DNA of 35,447 nt. Origin: Planctomycetota bacterium. Its GTDB lineage: Bacteria; Planctomycetota; Phycisphaerae; WQYP01. Location of the stretch: NCBI GenBank assembly GCA_021804985.1, contig JAJZGD010000008.1, positions 1-35,447 on the forward strand. The letters run 5' to 3'. Under the pieces are notes generated by a model. That model did not search any database. It was not told the DNA's origin and saw only the letters and a list, made by a program, of their open reading frames with translations. Shown here piece by piece: positions 1 through 9,042 of this stretch (positions are counted from its first letter, which is position 1; each line of letters opens with the position of its first letter). Made by a program: the position numbers and the translations under genes.

Positions 1-357
1 GGCCAGAACAATTATTACTTGGCCATGCAGGAAGTGTTTGCCGAACTCAGCCGCGTGCTCAAGCCGCGCCGCTATCTTGGGCTTTATGTCAGCGATTCAT
101 TTAAAAAGGGGAAGCCTTTTGCTCCGATCGGCTTTGAGATGTTTTCCCTTTTGCGCCGGCATTTCCAGCCGGTCGATATCATTTCAGTCGTGCGCCACAA
201 TCAAAAGTTGGCCCGCAATCATTGGCAATCGGAGGCGATTAAGGGGAATTTCTTTCTCCGCGGTTTCAATTATCTTTTGATTTTCAAAAAAATGGAAACC
301 GTTGGCCATGCCAATGACAGGCCTGCTTCACCGCCGAACGGCCGGCCGAAAAAATAA
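1..357 (+). CDS. SAM-dependent (DNA-type) methyltransferase, C-terminal part
   Basis: Only the last 118 codons are in the window; the frame is open from base 1, so the gene begins outside. The visible part contains ELSRVLKPRRYLGLYVSDSF, which resembles the late strand of a class I SAM-dependent methyltransferase (the 'L.PGG.l.lyv.D' segment of N4/N6 DNA methylases). It then has HWQSEAIKGNFFLRG and ends the fold with FNYLLIFKK, a typical last beta-strand. The motifs that would identify the target (DPPY/NPPY, SAM-binding FxGxG) lie upstream and cannot be seen, so DNA versus RNA substrate is unresolved. The last ~20 residues are polar, Pro/Arg-rich and probably unstructured. They lie opposite the 3' end of the convergent minus-strand gene, with a 30-bp overlap. 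Confidence 0.6.
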   Translation, partial: GQNNYYLAMQEVFAELSRVLKPRRYLGLYVSDSFKKGKPFAPIGFEMFSLLRRHFQPVDIISVVRHNQKLARNHWQSEAIKGNFFLRGFNYLLIFKKMETVGHANDRPASPPNGRPKK

Positions 358-1398
358 GTTGCCCAGGCTCAGCCCCAACTCAAAAAAGTTTATCCGCGCA
401 TCGGCCACCATATAAACCGCGGCCCACCGGCCCGCGCAAAGCCGACGCCGGAATGCCTCCAGCCCCGCAAAATTGTAAACCCTCGCCCCGAATGTCAGGG
501 CGATTCGCCGCGCGATCTGAAAGGCCATCGGATTGGTGCAGCGATCGTCCGCATATTGCTGGCTCAGGGCCACGAGCCCCAGTGACAACGCTCCATCGCG
601 GGGCAATAAGCCGCTGTACATAACATGGTTGACGAGTGCCTCAACGGTGCCGTTGGGTGCGCCGGGCCGCCGGATAATGTGTTCGGCAATGAAGCGCCGC
701 CCGCCCCGAATCGCTGAAATGCAGATAAACGCCTGCACCTGACCTTCAAGATCGGTGGCCGTAATTACACTCTGGTAACGCCCGATATCAGCGGCCATGC
801 GGGGGTTGGCGATAAAGCCCATTGGCCGGGCGCGGCGGCTCGCGAGCCAATCCGCAAGGCAATCATTCAGGGATTGCGCTTGCCGCCCGCCGCCGCCGGT
901 GGCCTCCGCAATATGGGATTTCCTATTTCCGCGGCTGATTTGCGCTCGGAGAAGGGGGGATCGCCGAACATGCTCATGCCAACTGCCGGGGCGCAATATC
1001 GCCTGCGATCCGATCAACAGACATCGGCGGCCCCGCGAAATAATATTTGCAAACGGCGGCTCGACGCCGAAGTAAACGCTGCGCGCCCCGTGCGACGCAG
1101 CCCATGTGTCAAATTCGTCGCACGCTCGCGCAAGCTCGCTCGGGGAACCATCGGGGCTGCCGAGCGCAAACAGGAGGCGTCCTGATTTTTGATAATGGAT
1201 GGTGCCCGATTGCCCCACCCAGCGCGACAATTGCCTCTGGTTGTCAGGGGTGTGAACAAACTCGGGGTCGCAACATTCATCCACTTGTACCGGCGGGCAG
1301 CGAATATCGGGGGCGCCCCCGTCAGCCAAGAAGGGTTCCGCCGCAGTGCTTCTCTCCGGCTCGATATACGCGGGCTGCGGATCCAAAGTGTCTGCCAT
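328..1398 (-). CDS. DUF2156 / MprF C-terminal-like (GNAT-fold) protein
   Basis: A 356-residue protein if started at 1398 (MADTLDP). It resembles the soluble C-terminal domain of phosphatidylglycerol lysyltransferases (DUF2156). The segment LFALGSPDG, followed by an acidic helix and VYFGVEPPF, fits the 'vvGDP...f...a...g..pvfy' part. Next come RRCLLIGSQAILRPGSW and a later WLASRRARPMGFIANP, as in that family. No transmembrane segments are seen, so this is the cytosolic aminoacyl/acyl-transferase-like domain alone; its substrate is unknown. The frame stays open upstream to 1473, but MADTL is the more natural start, with GGGAG about 12 nt before it. That start lies 77 nt inside the end of the upstream kinase gene. 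A GTG at 1284 would remove the overlap but has no visible ribosome-binding site. Confidence 0.6.
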   Translation of the reverse strand: MADTLDPQPAYIEPERSTAAEPFLADGGAPDIRCPPVQVDECCDPEFVHTPDNQRQLSRWVGQSGTIHYQKSGRLLFALGSPDGSPSELARACDEFDTWAASHGARSVYFGVEPPFANIISRGRRCLLIGSQAILRPGSWHEHVRRSPLLRAQISRGNRKSHIAEATGGGGRQAQSLNDCLADWLASRRARPMGFIANPRMAADIGRYQSVITATDLEGQVQAFICISAIRGGRRFIAEHIIRRPGAPNGTVEALVNHVMYSGLLPRDGALSLGLVALSQQYADDRCTNPMAFQIARRIALTFGARVYNFAGLEAFRRRLCAGRWAAVYMVADARINFFELGLSLGNLFFRPAVRR

Positions 1399-2737
1399 AA
1401 TCGGAGATGACTCCCAGTAAATGATCCGTGGCCCCGGCCGTGTGGGGCAGCAACGCCACCACCAGCCCGCCATCGCCCATATCCGTTACGCGAGCGCCGT
1501 AGGCGCAGTGGACTACCTGCGTATCGGTAAGCCGGGCAATGAGCCAATCGGCGGCCGGCGACGATAGTCCGAGCCGCAGCCGGTAACTGTGCTGCGACGC
1601 CAGGAGCAATCGTCCCGCACGTTGGGCATTTACTCTACGCGCAGCCCCGGGCGTACGTTCATCAGAATTTGGTGCGAGTTCCTCCATCGCCTGCAGAAAG
1701 TTCTCCGCATATTCGCTTTCGCCGATCAGATGATCTACCGCCGCTCGGACGTGGTAAACATAATCCGCTTCGATTGAATCTTGCGGCAGCGGGCCATAGG
1801 TGCGCGTAAAGTCGCGGCCGCGCAGCCGCCGCGGAAGCAGCGCCCGAAAATAGCGCTTGTAAAGCCCCGGAGAAATATTGCCCAGATAAAACGGCCGACC
1901 TGCAGGTTCATGGCCCAGGTCGCGATAAATCGTCTCGATGATCTGAGCGCCCATCGCGCCGGCGGTCAGCACGCTTTCTGCCGTGGAAGGCGCGGCCGCA
2001 TTGGTCTGTTCGATTTCGATTGCCAGCAGTTGCAATTCATGACTCAGCGGAATCTGCCCGAGGAGCTCGTGCGGTTGGCTGCGGTAGCGCAGCAGATGCG
2101 TCGGCGGCCCATCATGGGCGCACAGAACGGTAAGGGCATCCACGGCGTGCGACCGGCCGCCGCGCAGCGAGCGCTGGATGGATGCGATCAGATGGGCTTT
2201 TTCAATTACCCCGGCAGAAATTTCAAAGTGCAGACACAGGCATTGAACCAGGGCCGCTGCCATCGCCGAAGCGGATGCCGGCGATCTGCCTGCGTCGATC
2301 GGATTATGGACGCTTATGCTCAGGCCGCGCCGCAGGGCGGCGGCCGTTGGCGTGGCGGCAACGCGATTGAATTCAAGCACCGTCGTTAAGATGAGCTTCG
2401 CCCAGGCGGGGGGCTCGCAGGCATTGTTGGTGATAGGGGGCTCCAATGCCCCGGATAATACTGCTTGCATATCAAATGCGATTTGGGCCGCCTGGGTAAA
2501 GGGCATGGTGCAATCGGCCATCCAAAGGCTTCCATCGGCTCTCGGCGCAACCCCCGCCGTGGCCCGCAATGAAAAACTGCTTTGCGCCACCACCCCGCCC
2601 GCATACACCGCCATCCCGCCCGACACGTCGAGCCGCGCCGGCGCACTCGCGACGACTGCCTCAAAATTGTTCTGCGCCGCAGCTTGTGCACTAAGCGCAG
2701 AAAGTACCAGCGTTTTGCCATCGGCCCCGTGCATCAT
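1322..2737 (-). CDS. GHMP-family sugar kinase (galactokinase/arabinokinase-like)
   Basis: A 471-residue protein with the order of GHMP small-molecule kinase motifs. Motif 1 is APARLDVSGG (residues ~32-41, the galactokinase P-x-R-x-x-x-x-G-E-H position). A degenerate ATP loop NPIDAGRSPASASA lies at ~145-158. GGRSHAVDALT at ~193-203 sits where galactokinases carry the catalytic Asp (MDQ). DMGDGGLVVALLP near residue ~420 replaces the usual GAGFGGC motif. EHTD of motif 1 is absent and the ATP loop is longer and less Ser-rich than in true galactokinases, so the substrate should not be assumed; arabinose, galactose and glucuronate kinases are all possible. The C-terminal strand (GSAARVYRAGEKHCGG) is typical of the family and lies inside the region overlapping the next gene, which supports a real overlap. 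The two genes are probably cotranscribed. Confidence 0.65.
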   Translation of the reverse strand: MMHGADGKTLVLSALSAQAAAQNNFEAVVASAPARLDVSGGMAVYAGGVVAQSSFSLRATAGVAPRADGSLWMADCTMPFTQAAQIAFDMQAVLSGALEPPITNNACEPPAWAKLILTTVLEFNRVAATPTAAALRRGLSISVHNPIDAGRSPASASAMAAALVQCLCLHFEISAGVIEKAHLIASIQRSLRGGRSHAVDALTVLCAHDGPPTHLLRYRSQPHELLGQIPLSHELQLLAIEIEQTNAAAPSTAESVLTAGAMGAQIIETIYRDLGHEPAGRPFYLGNISPGLYKRYFRALLPRRLRGRDFTRTYGPLPQDSIEADYVYHVRAAVDHLIGESEYAENFLQAMEELAPNSDERTPGAARRVNAQRAGRLLLASQHSYRLRLGLSSPAADWLIARLTDTQVVHCAYGARVTDMGDGGLVVALLPHTAGATDHLLGVISDYGRHFGSAARVYRAGEKHCGGTLLG

Positions 2738-2993
2738 GGTGTCAACTATATGAAATCAAATGAATAATTACGAGCCGGTGGCCGGCGCATTTGATGGCCG
2801 CCAATCGCTATCCGCCGATCGCGAGCGGCCGTGCACACTTCCCCAACCGTACCCCCGCAATCGCTATCCGCCACGCTTCTCGCCGCGGCGCCGGCCGATG
2901 CGACGACAAACTTCGCGCGGATTGTATCACCAGTGCCATGCCGAGCCGGCGTGGGGTTTCGCCTGCGGCAGCGATTCGGTAAACTCTTGCGGC
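2738..2993. other. Divergent intergenic region, kinase gene / lptF
   Basis: Spacer between the minus-strand kinase gene and the plus-strand permease unit. The 30 bases next to the kinase start (2745-2775) are AT-rich, unlike their surroundings, and probably hold its promoter; no confident -35/-10 pair could be set. The rest is C-rich and contains a 15-bp exact direct repeat (2802-2816 and 2858-2872). A long plus-strand frame crosses the region from 2760, but its Arg/Pro-rich product does not look like protein. Confidence 0.4.
2802..2872. repeat. 15-bp direct repeat pair in intergenic spacer
   Basis: CAATCGCTATCCGCC occurs exactly at 2802-2816 and again at 2858-2872, same orientation, start-to-start distance 56 bp. 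It could be a paired regulatory site or the residue of a small duplication. Nothing else supports a function. Confidence 0.4.
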
Positions 2994-3146
2994 ATGAAGC
3001 AGGATGATCCGTCGCAACAGCAAGCCTATCTCACCACCATTTTGCGATGGCTCGGCACACCGCACGCACGGGGTGCAGTGGCTTATGCAGCCTGGCGCGC
3101 GGGCACCACTACCAATCGGTGCGCCGCCCGAGGTTCCGCTCGATGA
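2994..3146 (+). CDS. Possible 50-aa upstream ORF coupled to lptF
   Basis: A short frame starts ATGAAGCAGGATGAT at 2994 and ends TGA at 3144-3146, overlapping the permease start in an ATGATGA arrangement typical of translational coupling. The first half (MKQDDPSQQQAYLTTILRWL) looks protein-like. The second half (GTTTNRCAARGSAR) is Arg/Thr-rich and less convincing. No ribosome-binding site is evident ahead of 2994. It may be a leader ORF or chance. Confidence 0.2.
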   Translation: MKQDDPSQQQAYLTTILRWLGTPHARGAVAYAAWRAGTTTNRCAARGSAR

Positions 3147-4759
3147 TGCGAACCCTACATTGGTACGTCCTGCGTGAGCTTATTCGCGTTTTTTTCATGG
3201 TCTCCGTTGCGCTGACCGTCATTCTGGCGTTTGGAGGGACCTTTCGCCCTTTGACCAAAGAGGGCCTGAGCCTGATACAACTGCTATGGGTTCTACTGGA
3301 TTTGATTCCCGCGATGCTCGCCTATTCCATTCCTCTTTCCGCGCTTTTTGCGGCCGTTATTGTTTATTGGCGCCTCGCCACCGATAACGAGTTTACTGGC
3401 GCCCGTGCCGGCGGCGTCGGTTACGCGTCGCTGGTTATGCCGGCACTTTGGCTCGGCGTGCTCGTGGGCGGTTTTGACCTGCTTTTCGTCGGATATGTGG
3501 TGCCCAGCTTTCTGGAAAGAACCCAGCAGGCCATCCAGATGGACTTTGCATCGTTGCTTTTGCACAACGTCGGGGAGCGGCAACCCTTTCAGTTTGGCAA
3601 AATTGTTATATACGCCAATCAAGCTTACCCCGTGCCGGTGCCCGCCGACGACCAACCGGCGCCCGGCATAAGCCGGCGCATTATTCAGCTGCGGGCGTTG
3701 GCCGCTACACCCCTGAAAAATGGGCGTCCGACGGCCGTCATTTTGGCCAAGGCCGCCAACGTCATTATTGATGAAGATAGCCTCACCAATCAGGTTCGCG
3801 TGGGCGTTCAATTGAACGATGGCACCGCCTTCGACCCCAAAAGCTTTCGCCAGATGCACGGCACAATTCGCTACCTGCCGCCCGACGGAAAGCCTTTTAT
3901 CATCGGTTCCGTCATCACCAACCGTCCGAAGTTCATGGACTTTCGAAAGCTCACCGCGCTCTACGCCCATCCCAATAGCTATGGCCCCATCCGCCAGTTG
4001 CGCCAGCGCCTGGAGGCCAAACGTCGGCTGGCCAATATCGGCCAGTGGTATAGCACCCACGCGAAAAGCCCGCTGATTTTTAAGCGGCGTTCCGGATATG
4101 TCGTCGTTCGCTATGCGCACCATCTCACCGATGCCAATGGAAATTTTGTCATGAATGGCGCTGGCGGTTCCGTCCATCTCGCCCTCTTCAGGCATCATCG
4201 ACTCGTCGCGGAGTATTTGGCCGCCGCCGCATCGCTGGTGCCCGTCGACACCAGTGGCCATATCCGCGCCGCGCTCAAGCTGACGGCGCCTATTCGCGTT
4301 CGTGATCCGAATATCAACCGCATCTATCACGCCGGGCCCCCGGCGATCGTGATTTCGTCCATCAACATCGCCCCCACCGCCCTGCATCACGTGGGGAAGG
4401 CCCGTCCGTCCATCGTGCCCATCGCTGCCCTGCTTGCGACGATCGCCCATAAGATTGCATACTTGCGGCGGCAGATTTTATCGGAGTTCAACAGTCGGAT
4501 TTCTTTTGCCTTTTCCTGCATTGTTCTGGTGATACTTGGCGCGGCGCTCGGCATTCTGCTTCAGGGGCGAAATCCGCTGGCGGTTTTTGTGGTCGGGGTC
4601 GTTCCGGCGATGGTTTTGGTGCTGCTCATCAATACCGGGCGCGGTGTGGTGATGCGGAATTCCGGCTCGCCGTGGTCGGGGCTCGCACTTATTTGGATGG
4701 GCAATATTATCATCCTGGTCATCGACTTCGTGGTCTATCAGCGATTGTTCAAACAGTAG
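3143..4759 (+). CDS. LptF/LptG (YjgP/YjgQ) family permease
   Basis: A 538-residue inner-membrane protein of the LPS-export ABC transporter permease family. LptF and LptG pair with the ATPase LptB and pass lipopolysaccharide to the periplasmic LptC/A bridge. The N-terminus MMRTLHWYVLRELIRVFF is the classic family opening (amphipathic helix, then TM1). It continues with TM helices to about residue 130 containing NEFTGARAGGVG, the family's 'E..a.rs.G.s' coupling segment. A large hydrophilic periplasmic domain follows, then three C-terminal TM helices from ~residue 450. The start at 3143 is chosen because GAGG lies 9 nt upstream and the homologous N-terminus begins there; the frame is open back to 3047 with non-family sequence. 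At 538 aa it is longer than the usual ~360, the extra length lying in the periplasmic domain. The partner gene follows 18 nt downstream. Confidence 0.85.
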   Translation: MMRTLHWYVLRELIRVFFMVSVALTVILAFGGTFRPLTKEGLSLIQLLWVLLDLIPAMLAYSIPLSALFAAVIVYWRLATDNEFTGARAGGVGYASLVMPALWLGVLVGGFDLLFVGYVVPSFLERTQQAIQMDFASLLLHNVGERQPFQFGKIVIYANQAYPVPVPADDQPAPGISRRIIQLRALAATPLKNGRPTAVILAKAANVIIDEDSLTNQVRVGVQLNDGTAFDPKSFRQMHGTIRYLPPDGKPFIIGSVITNRPKFMDFRKLTALYAHPNSYGPIRQLRQRLEAKRRLANIGQWYSTHAKSPLIFKRRSGYVVVRYAHHLTDANGNFVMNGAGGSVHLALFRHHRLVAEYLAAAASLVPVDTSGHIRAALKLTAPIRVRDPNINRIYHAGPPAIVISSINIAPTALHHVGKARPSIVPIAALLATIAHKIAYLRRQILSEFNSRISFAFSCIVLVILGAALGILLQGRNPLAVFVVGVVPAMVLVLLINTGRGVVMRNSGSPWSGLALIWMGNIIILVIDFVVYQRLFKQ

Positions 4760-4777
4760 ATTGAGTTATCCCAAGTT

Positions 4778-5908
4778 ATGAAAATCATCGATCGCTACAT
4801 CATCAAGAATTTCATCATCAACTACCTGCTGGCGCTGGGCGTGATGATCGGCATGTATATTCTGCTCGACATCATTGTCAATTTTGATCTCTTTACACGC
4901 GGCCTGGCATTTAAAAATGCGTCCGCCATGGCCACATTCTTCGGCCTTATGCACGAGATCATCAGTTATTACATGTACCGGAGCCTGGTTATTTTTCAAA
5001 TGGTTTCCGGCATCATCCCCGTGATTGCCGCCGGATTTACCATGGTGCGTATGACGCGCAATCGCGAACTCACCGGCCTGCTGGCCAGCGGTGTTTCTCT
5101 GTATCGCGTTGCGGTGCCCATTATCGTGTGTGCATTCGCCTTTGCACTGCTGGTGGTCCTCGATCAGGAAGTGCTCATGCCGCACTGCGTCGATAAGCTG
5201 CTTCGCAAGCATGGACAGCTGACGGCCTCGATTCTGCGCGACCGGGCGGTCTATTTTCTACCTGAAAGCGACCATTCACTGGTGCTCGCAAGCCGCTATG
5301 ATCCGCAGACCAAAACACTTTGGAACGTGCGTATCATTGAACGCACCGCCAATGGCACGCCCACCGCCCGCATTTTGGCCAAAAAGGCGGTTTGGAAAAA
5401 TAATATCGGAGAGGGGCCCGTCCACGGCGCGTGGCTGATGAGCGATGTCATCGACATCAATGATCGCCGCGCTGCAAACCCCGCCGAAACGCCCATACCT
5501 GTCCGGCGTGAAATTTATTACACACCCCTGAATCCGGGGCAGTTGAATCTTATTTTCCGAAAAAAGGCGGTGGATTATCTTTCCACTTCGCAGATCAGCC
5601 GCCTCATGCTGTATAGTCCGCCGGCCACGCGCGTGGCGCTCGAAAAAATTCTTTACACCCGCTTCGCCCAACTGATCGTCAATATGATCATGCTGCTTTT
5701 GGGTATTCCGTTCCTTCTCACCCGCGAGCCGAATAAGCTGGTGTCAAACATGTTCTGGTGCAGCGTGGTATCCGGATCCTGCTTTATTACCACTTTTGTC
5801 TTTTTTCAGTTGGCTGGTTCCGGGCTTTCACCCCTGGCAGGCGCCGCCATGCCTGTGATCATCTTCGGCCCACTGGCCATCATTATGCTGGACCTGCTCC
5901 AAAGCTGA
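4778..5908 (+). CDS. LptG/LptF (YjgP/YjgQ) family permease
   Basis: A 376-residue partner of the preceding permease, close to the family's usual length. It opens MKIIDRYIIKNFIINYLLA, the standard amphipathic helix and TM1. TM2-3 follow, with RMTRNRELTGLLASGVSLYR (~90-109) as the conserved cytoplasmic coupling segment contacting LptB. A periplasmic beta-rich domain spans ~130-280, and three further TM helices end with PLAIIMLDLL. The two permeases would form the LptFG heterodimer. No LptB, LptA or LptC gene is in the window. The stop is 32 nt from the convergent stop of polA, with no clear terminator between them. Which of the pair is LptF and which LptG cannot be decided from sequence alone. 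Confidence 0.88.
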   Translation: MKIIDRYIIKNFIINYLLALGVMIGMYILLDIIVNFDLFTRGLAFKNASAMATFFGLMHEIISYYMYRSLVIFQMVSGIIPVIAAGFTMVRMTRNRELTGLLASGVSLYRVAVPIIVCAFAFALLVVLDQEVLMPHCVDKLLRKHGQLTASILRDRAVYFLPESDHSLVLASRYDPQTKTLWNVRIIERTANGTPTARILAKKAVWKNNIGEGPVHGAWLMSDVIDINDRRAANPAETPIPVRREIYYTPLNPGQLNLIFRKKAVDYLSTSQISRLMLYSPPATRVALEKILYTRFAQLIVNMIMLLLGIPFLLTREPNKLVSNMFWCSVVSGSCFITTFVFFQLAGSGLSPLAGAAMPVIIFGPLAIIMLDLLQS

Positions 5909-5940
5909 CACAGGGCCATCGTTTGGCGGCCGCTCACGTG

Positions 5941-8856
5941 TCATTGGATATCGAGCCAATTTGGGCCCGAACCAATATCCACCTTCATCGGAACCGCGAG
6001 TTCCATCGCGTGTTCCATCTGATGGGTTATAAAATCGCAGGCGTCGGATACAGATGACCGCGGACACTCAAAGACCAGTTCATCATGAACCTGCAGCAGC
6101 ATGCGCAGCCCGGAAATCCGGTTGTCGCGATAAATATTCACCATGGCTTGTTTGATAAGATCTGCGGCAGAGCCTTGAATCACTGAGTTCACCGCCGCAC
6201 GCTGGCCGAAAAGCCGCACCGACTGATTTTCACTTGAAAGCTCCGGCAAATACCGCCGCCGGCCCAGGATGGTGCTGACATACCCGGCGGTAGACGCCTC
6301 GAGCACGCACTGCGTGGTGAAATGGCTGATGCCGGGAAATCGAGCGCGGTATTTGTCGATGAATTGCGCCGCCTCATCGCGCGAAATTTTCAAGGTGTTG
6401 GCGAGGCCAAAAGGCGTCTGGCCATAAACAATACCGAAATTTACTGTTTTGGCCACTCGCCGCATGTCGGCCGTGATCTCCGCGGCCGGCCTTCCGTAAA
6501 TTTCCATCGCCACAAATTGATGTATATCCACATCTTTAGAGAACGCCTCCAGCAGTGCCGGCTCCCGACAAAAATGGGCCAGCACCCGCAATTCAATTTG
6601 TGAATAATCCGCGCTGATAAGGCACCAGTCTGCACCCGGGGCCACAAAGGCGCGCCGAATCTCTCGCCCGCTTTGCGTGCGCACCGGTATGTTCTGCAAA
6701 TTGGGGTCGCTGCTCGATAGGCGGCCCGTTTCTGCCACCGTCTGATTAAAGCTGGTGTGTACCCGGCCGGTTTCGGGCACCACATCCGCCAGCAGCGCGG
6801 TGGTATACGTATTGCGAAGCTTGCTTAGCTGCCGATACTCAATGACCAGTTCCGGAAGCGGATGCAAACCGCGAAGTGCCTCAAGCACTGCAATATCCGT
6901 GCTTGGACCGGTCCGCGTTTTCCTTTGGATCGGAAGCCCCAATTTTACGAACAGCACGTCGGCCAGCTGGCGCGGGGAATCAATGTTAAACGGGGCGCCA
7001 GAGAGCGAAATAATTTCATCGCCCAGCCGCCCAATCTGGGCCGTCATTTCCACATCCAGTGTCTTGAGGATATCTCGATCCACGCAAATGCCGGTGAGTT
7101 CCATCTCGGCCAGCACGCGCACCATCGGCATTTCCAGGTGATTGAGTAAATCCGAGAGATGCATCTGCGTGATTCGAGGCTCTAATACTTCCGCAAGGCG
7201 AAAAGTGACATCGGCATCTTCTGCCGCGTATTGGCAAGCCCGATTCACGGGAACATCCGCGAAGCTGCGCTGGCCCGAGCCCGAACCGATTAAATCTTTG
7301 ATGGGAATGGGCGCCAGGCCCAGCAGGTCGGCTGCCAATGCATCCATCGAATGGCTGCGACGTGCGGAATCAATGAGATAGCTTGCCACCATGGTGTCAA
7401 AAAAATCGCCCTCCACCCGGTAGCCATGACGCCGCAGCACGTTGATGTCATATTTGAGATTTTGTCCGATTTTTACGATCGTGGCGTCCGCGAGAAGTGG
7501 CGCAAGTACCTCGCAGACCACTCGGTTTTCCAGCACCAGCCCGACGCCCTTCACCGCGATATACCACGCGCGGCCGGAATTGACACAGAGCGATATACCG
7601 CACAACCCGGAAGTAACGGCACTGAGCGAATCGGTCTCCGTATCAATCGCCAGCCACCGGTTGCTTGAATTCGCCAGTCCGTGCCCGATGTCGTACATCA
7701 TCTGCGAAAGACTTTCGGGCGTGTTGACGAGTACATATTGCCCTATGACCGGTTGCCCCACGACCATTTGCCCGATGGCTGGCGATAGTGGTTGGCTCTG
7801 CGTGGCTGAAGTGTCTTCGTCGGGCTGCTCCGCGCCGCCGGTCGCCTCTGGAAGCGCTGCTTGCAGGTTGGAAAAAAGCCCACCGGGCATTGCGCCGAGC
7901 TGCGGTTGGACTGATGCCTTTCGCGCGGTCTTTTCAACTGGAGGAGAAACGTCGCCGGGTATTCCATCGGGCGGCTGTGTCTGGCCGTAGCCTTCCAGGG
8001 TTTTATTAAACTGTGGGATCAGGCTTTTAAAATTCAGCTCGACAAAAAACGGCGTCAGGGCAGTAAGCCTGGCAGTGTTGACGGCGGTGGTGTCGATCGT
8101 CACATCCAGCGGCACATCATCCTGCAAACGCACGAGTTGCCGCGATATATCGAGAAGGTGGCGATTTTCCCGCAGCGACTCGCCCACTTTGCCGCCCAAT
8201 TCGGAGACATGTTTCAACAGTTCATCGAGCGACCCGTATTGGCCAATCCATTTGGCCGCCGTCTTGGGTCCTACGCCCGGTATGCCCGGAATGTTGTCTG
8301 CCTGATCGCCGGTAAGTGTCAGGATGTCGCGCACATGCTCGGGCGGATAGCCCTTCTTTGCCATAAGGGCGGCGGCGTCGGCGATCTCGCCCCGTTCAAT
8401 GTCATATAAAAACACCCGGTCACTGATCAGGGCTTCAAGGTCTTTATCCCGGCTGCATATAAAAATGCGGCTTTCCCGGTGCGCCGGGTCTGCGAGTACC
8501 CGCCGCACGAAGGTCGCCACCACGTCGTCCGCCTCGTAACCCGGCACCCGCAGCGTCGCAATGCCGGCGGCCACCAGCATTTCACTGATGCGTTTGATCT
8601 GCACGGGCATATCGTCCGGCATCGGCCGACGTGTCGCCTTATATTGCGGGTCCACCTGCTCACGATGGCTGGAGCCCGCATCGAGCGCGACGGCGAGATG
8701 CGACGGCCTTCGCCCGATCATCAGTTTTAGCAAAGCGGACATGAAGCCAAAGGTGGCGTTGGTCGGTTCGCCGGAGGCACTTTTGAGATTCATCAGGGCG
8801 TAATACGCCCGATATATCTGCGCGTGCCCGTCAATCAGGTAGATATCCGTTGCCAT
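5941..8856 (-). CDS. polA: DNA polymerase I
   Basis: A 971-residue family A polymerase for gap filling, Okazaki-primer removal and repair. Three domains are visible. The N-terminal 5'-3' exonuclease begins MATDIYLIDGHAQIYRAYYA and includes VPGYEADDVVATF and LTGDQADNIPGIPGVGPKTA. A 3'-5' proofreading domain looks intact: DTETDS near ~405, then IGQNLKYDINVL and YAAEDADVTFRL. The polymerase domain has motif A SADYSQIELR (~750), motif B RRVAKTVNFGIVYG (~803) and motif C LLQVHDELVFE (~923). A Pro/Gln-rich linker of about 90 residues separates the first two domains. The start at 8856 is set by the conserved N-terminus; the frame is open upstream to 9036 but that extension is not family-like. It is convergent with the permease pair and divergent from the T6SS island. 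Confidence 0.97.
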   Translation of the reverse strand: MATDIYLIDGHAQIYRAYYALMNLKSASGEPTNATFGFMSALLKLMIGRRPSHLAVALDAGSSHREQVDPQYKATRRPMPDDMPVQIKRISEMLVAAGIATLRVPGYEADDVVATFVRRVLADPAHRESRIFICSRDKDLEALISDRVFLYDIERGEIADAAALMAKKGYPPEHVRDILTLTGDQADNIPGIPGVGPKTAAKWIGQYGSLDELLKHVSELGGKVGESLRENRHLLDISRQLVRLQDDVPLDVTIDTTAVNTARLTALTPFFVELNFKSLIPQFNKTLEGYGQTQPPDGIPGDVSPPVEKTARKASVQPQLGAMPGGLFSNLQAALPEATGGAEQPDEDTSATQSQPLSPAIGQMVVGQPVIGQYVLVNTPESLSQMMYDIGHGLANSSNRWLAIDTETDSLSAVTSGLCGISLCVNSGRAWYIAVKGVGLVLENRVVCEVLAPLLADATIVKIGQNLKYDINVLRRHGYRVEGDFFDTMVASYLIDSARRSHSMDALAADLLGLAPIPIKDLIGSGSGQRSFADVPVNRACQYAAEDADVTFRLAEVLEPRITQMHLSDLLNHLEMPMVRVLAEMELTGICVDRDILKTLDVEMTAQIGRLGDEIISLSGAPFNIDSPRQLADVLFVKLGLPIQRKTRTGPSTDIAVLEALRGLHPLPELVIEYRQLSKLRNTYTTALLADVVPETGRVHTSFNQTVAETGRLSSSDPNLQNIPVRTQSGREIRRAFVAPGADWCLISADYSQIELRVLAHFCREPALLEAFSKDVDIHQFVAMEIYGRPAAEITADMRRVAKTVNFGIVYGQTPFGLANTLKISRDEAAQFIDKYRARFPGISHFTTQCVLEASTAGYVSTILGRRRYLPELSSENQSVRLFGQRAAVNSVIQGSAADLIKQAMVNIYRDNRISGLRMLLQVHDELVFECPRSSVSDACDFITHQMEHAMELAVPMKVDIGSGPNWLDIQ

Positions 8857-9042
8857 CGATGGAAAAATACCCGATTTTCCGCCGCTACGCTTCGTCGGGC
8901 TTGCCCCGCTGGCGGCCGGCATATCAGAGCGGACATCCCCGCGGCTGCCTCCATTGCGGCGCCCATGGTTAAGGTGCTTGCCCGCATCTTCTGCCGGGAA
9001 ATGCGCACGCCGATGGATGAAAAATGCATGCGGCATCGCGGC

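Noticed and set aside
1781-2389. 202-codon plus-strand frame opposite the kinase gene
   Set aside because: Arg/Gln-rich composition, no ribosome-binding site, and fully covered by the better supported kinase.
2760-3146. 128-codon plus-strand frame ahead of the permease
   Set aside because: The first 78 codons are Arg/Pro-rich and not protein-like. Only the last 50 codons are kept, at low confidence.
3293-4450. 385-codon open frame on the minus strand
   Set aside because: It lies wholly inside the lptF-type permease. Its Gly/Asp/His-rich product has no domain and mirrors third-position G+C bias of the real gene.
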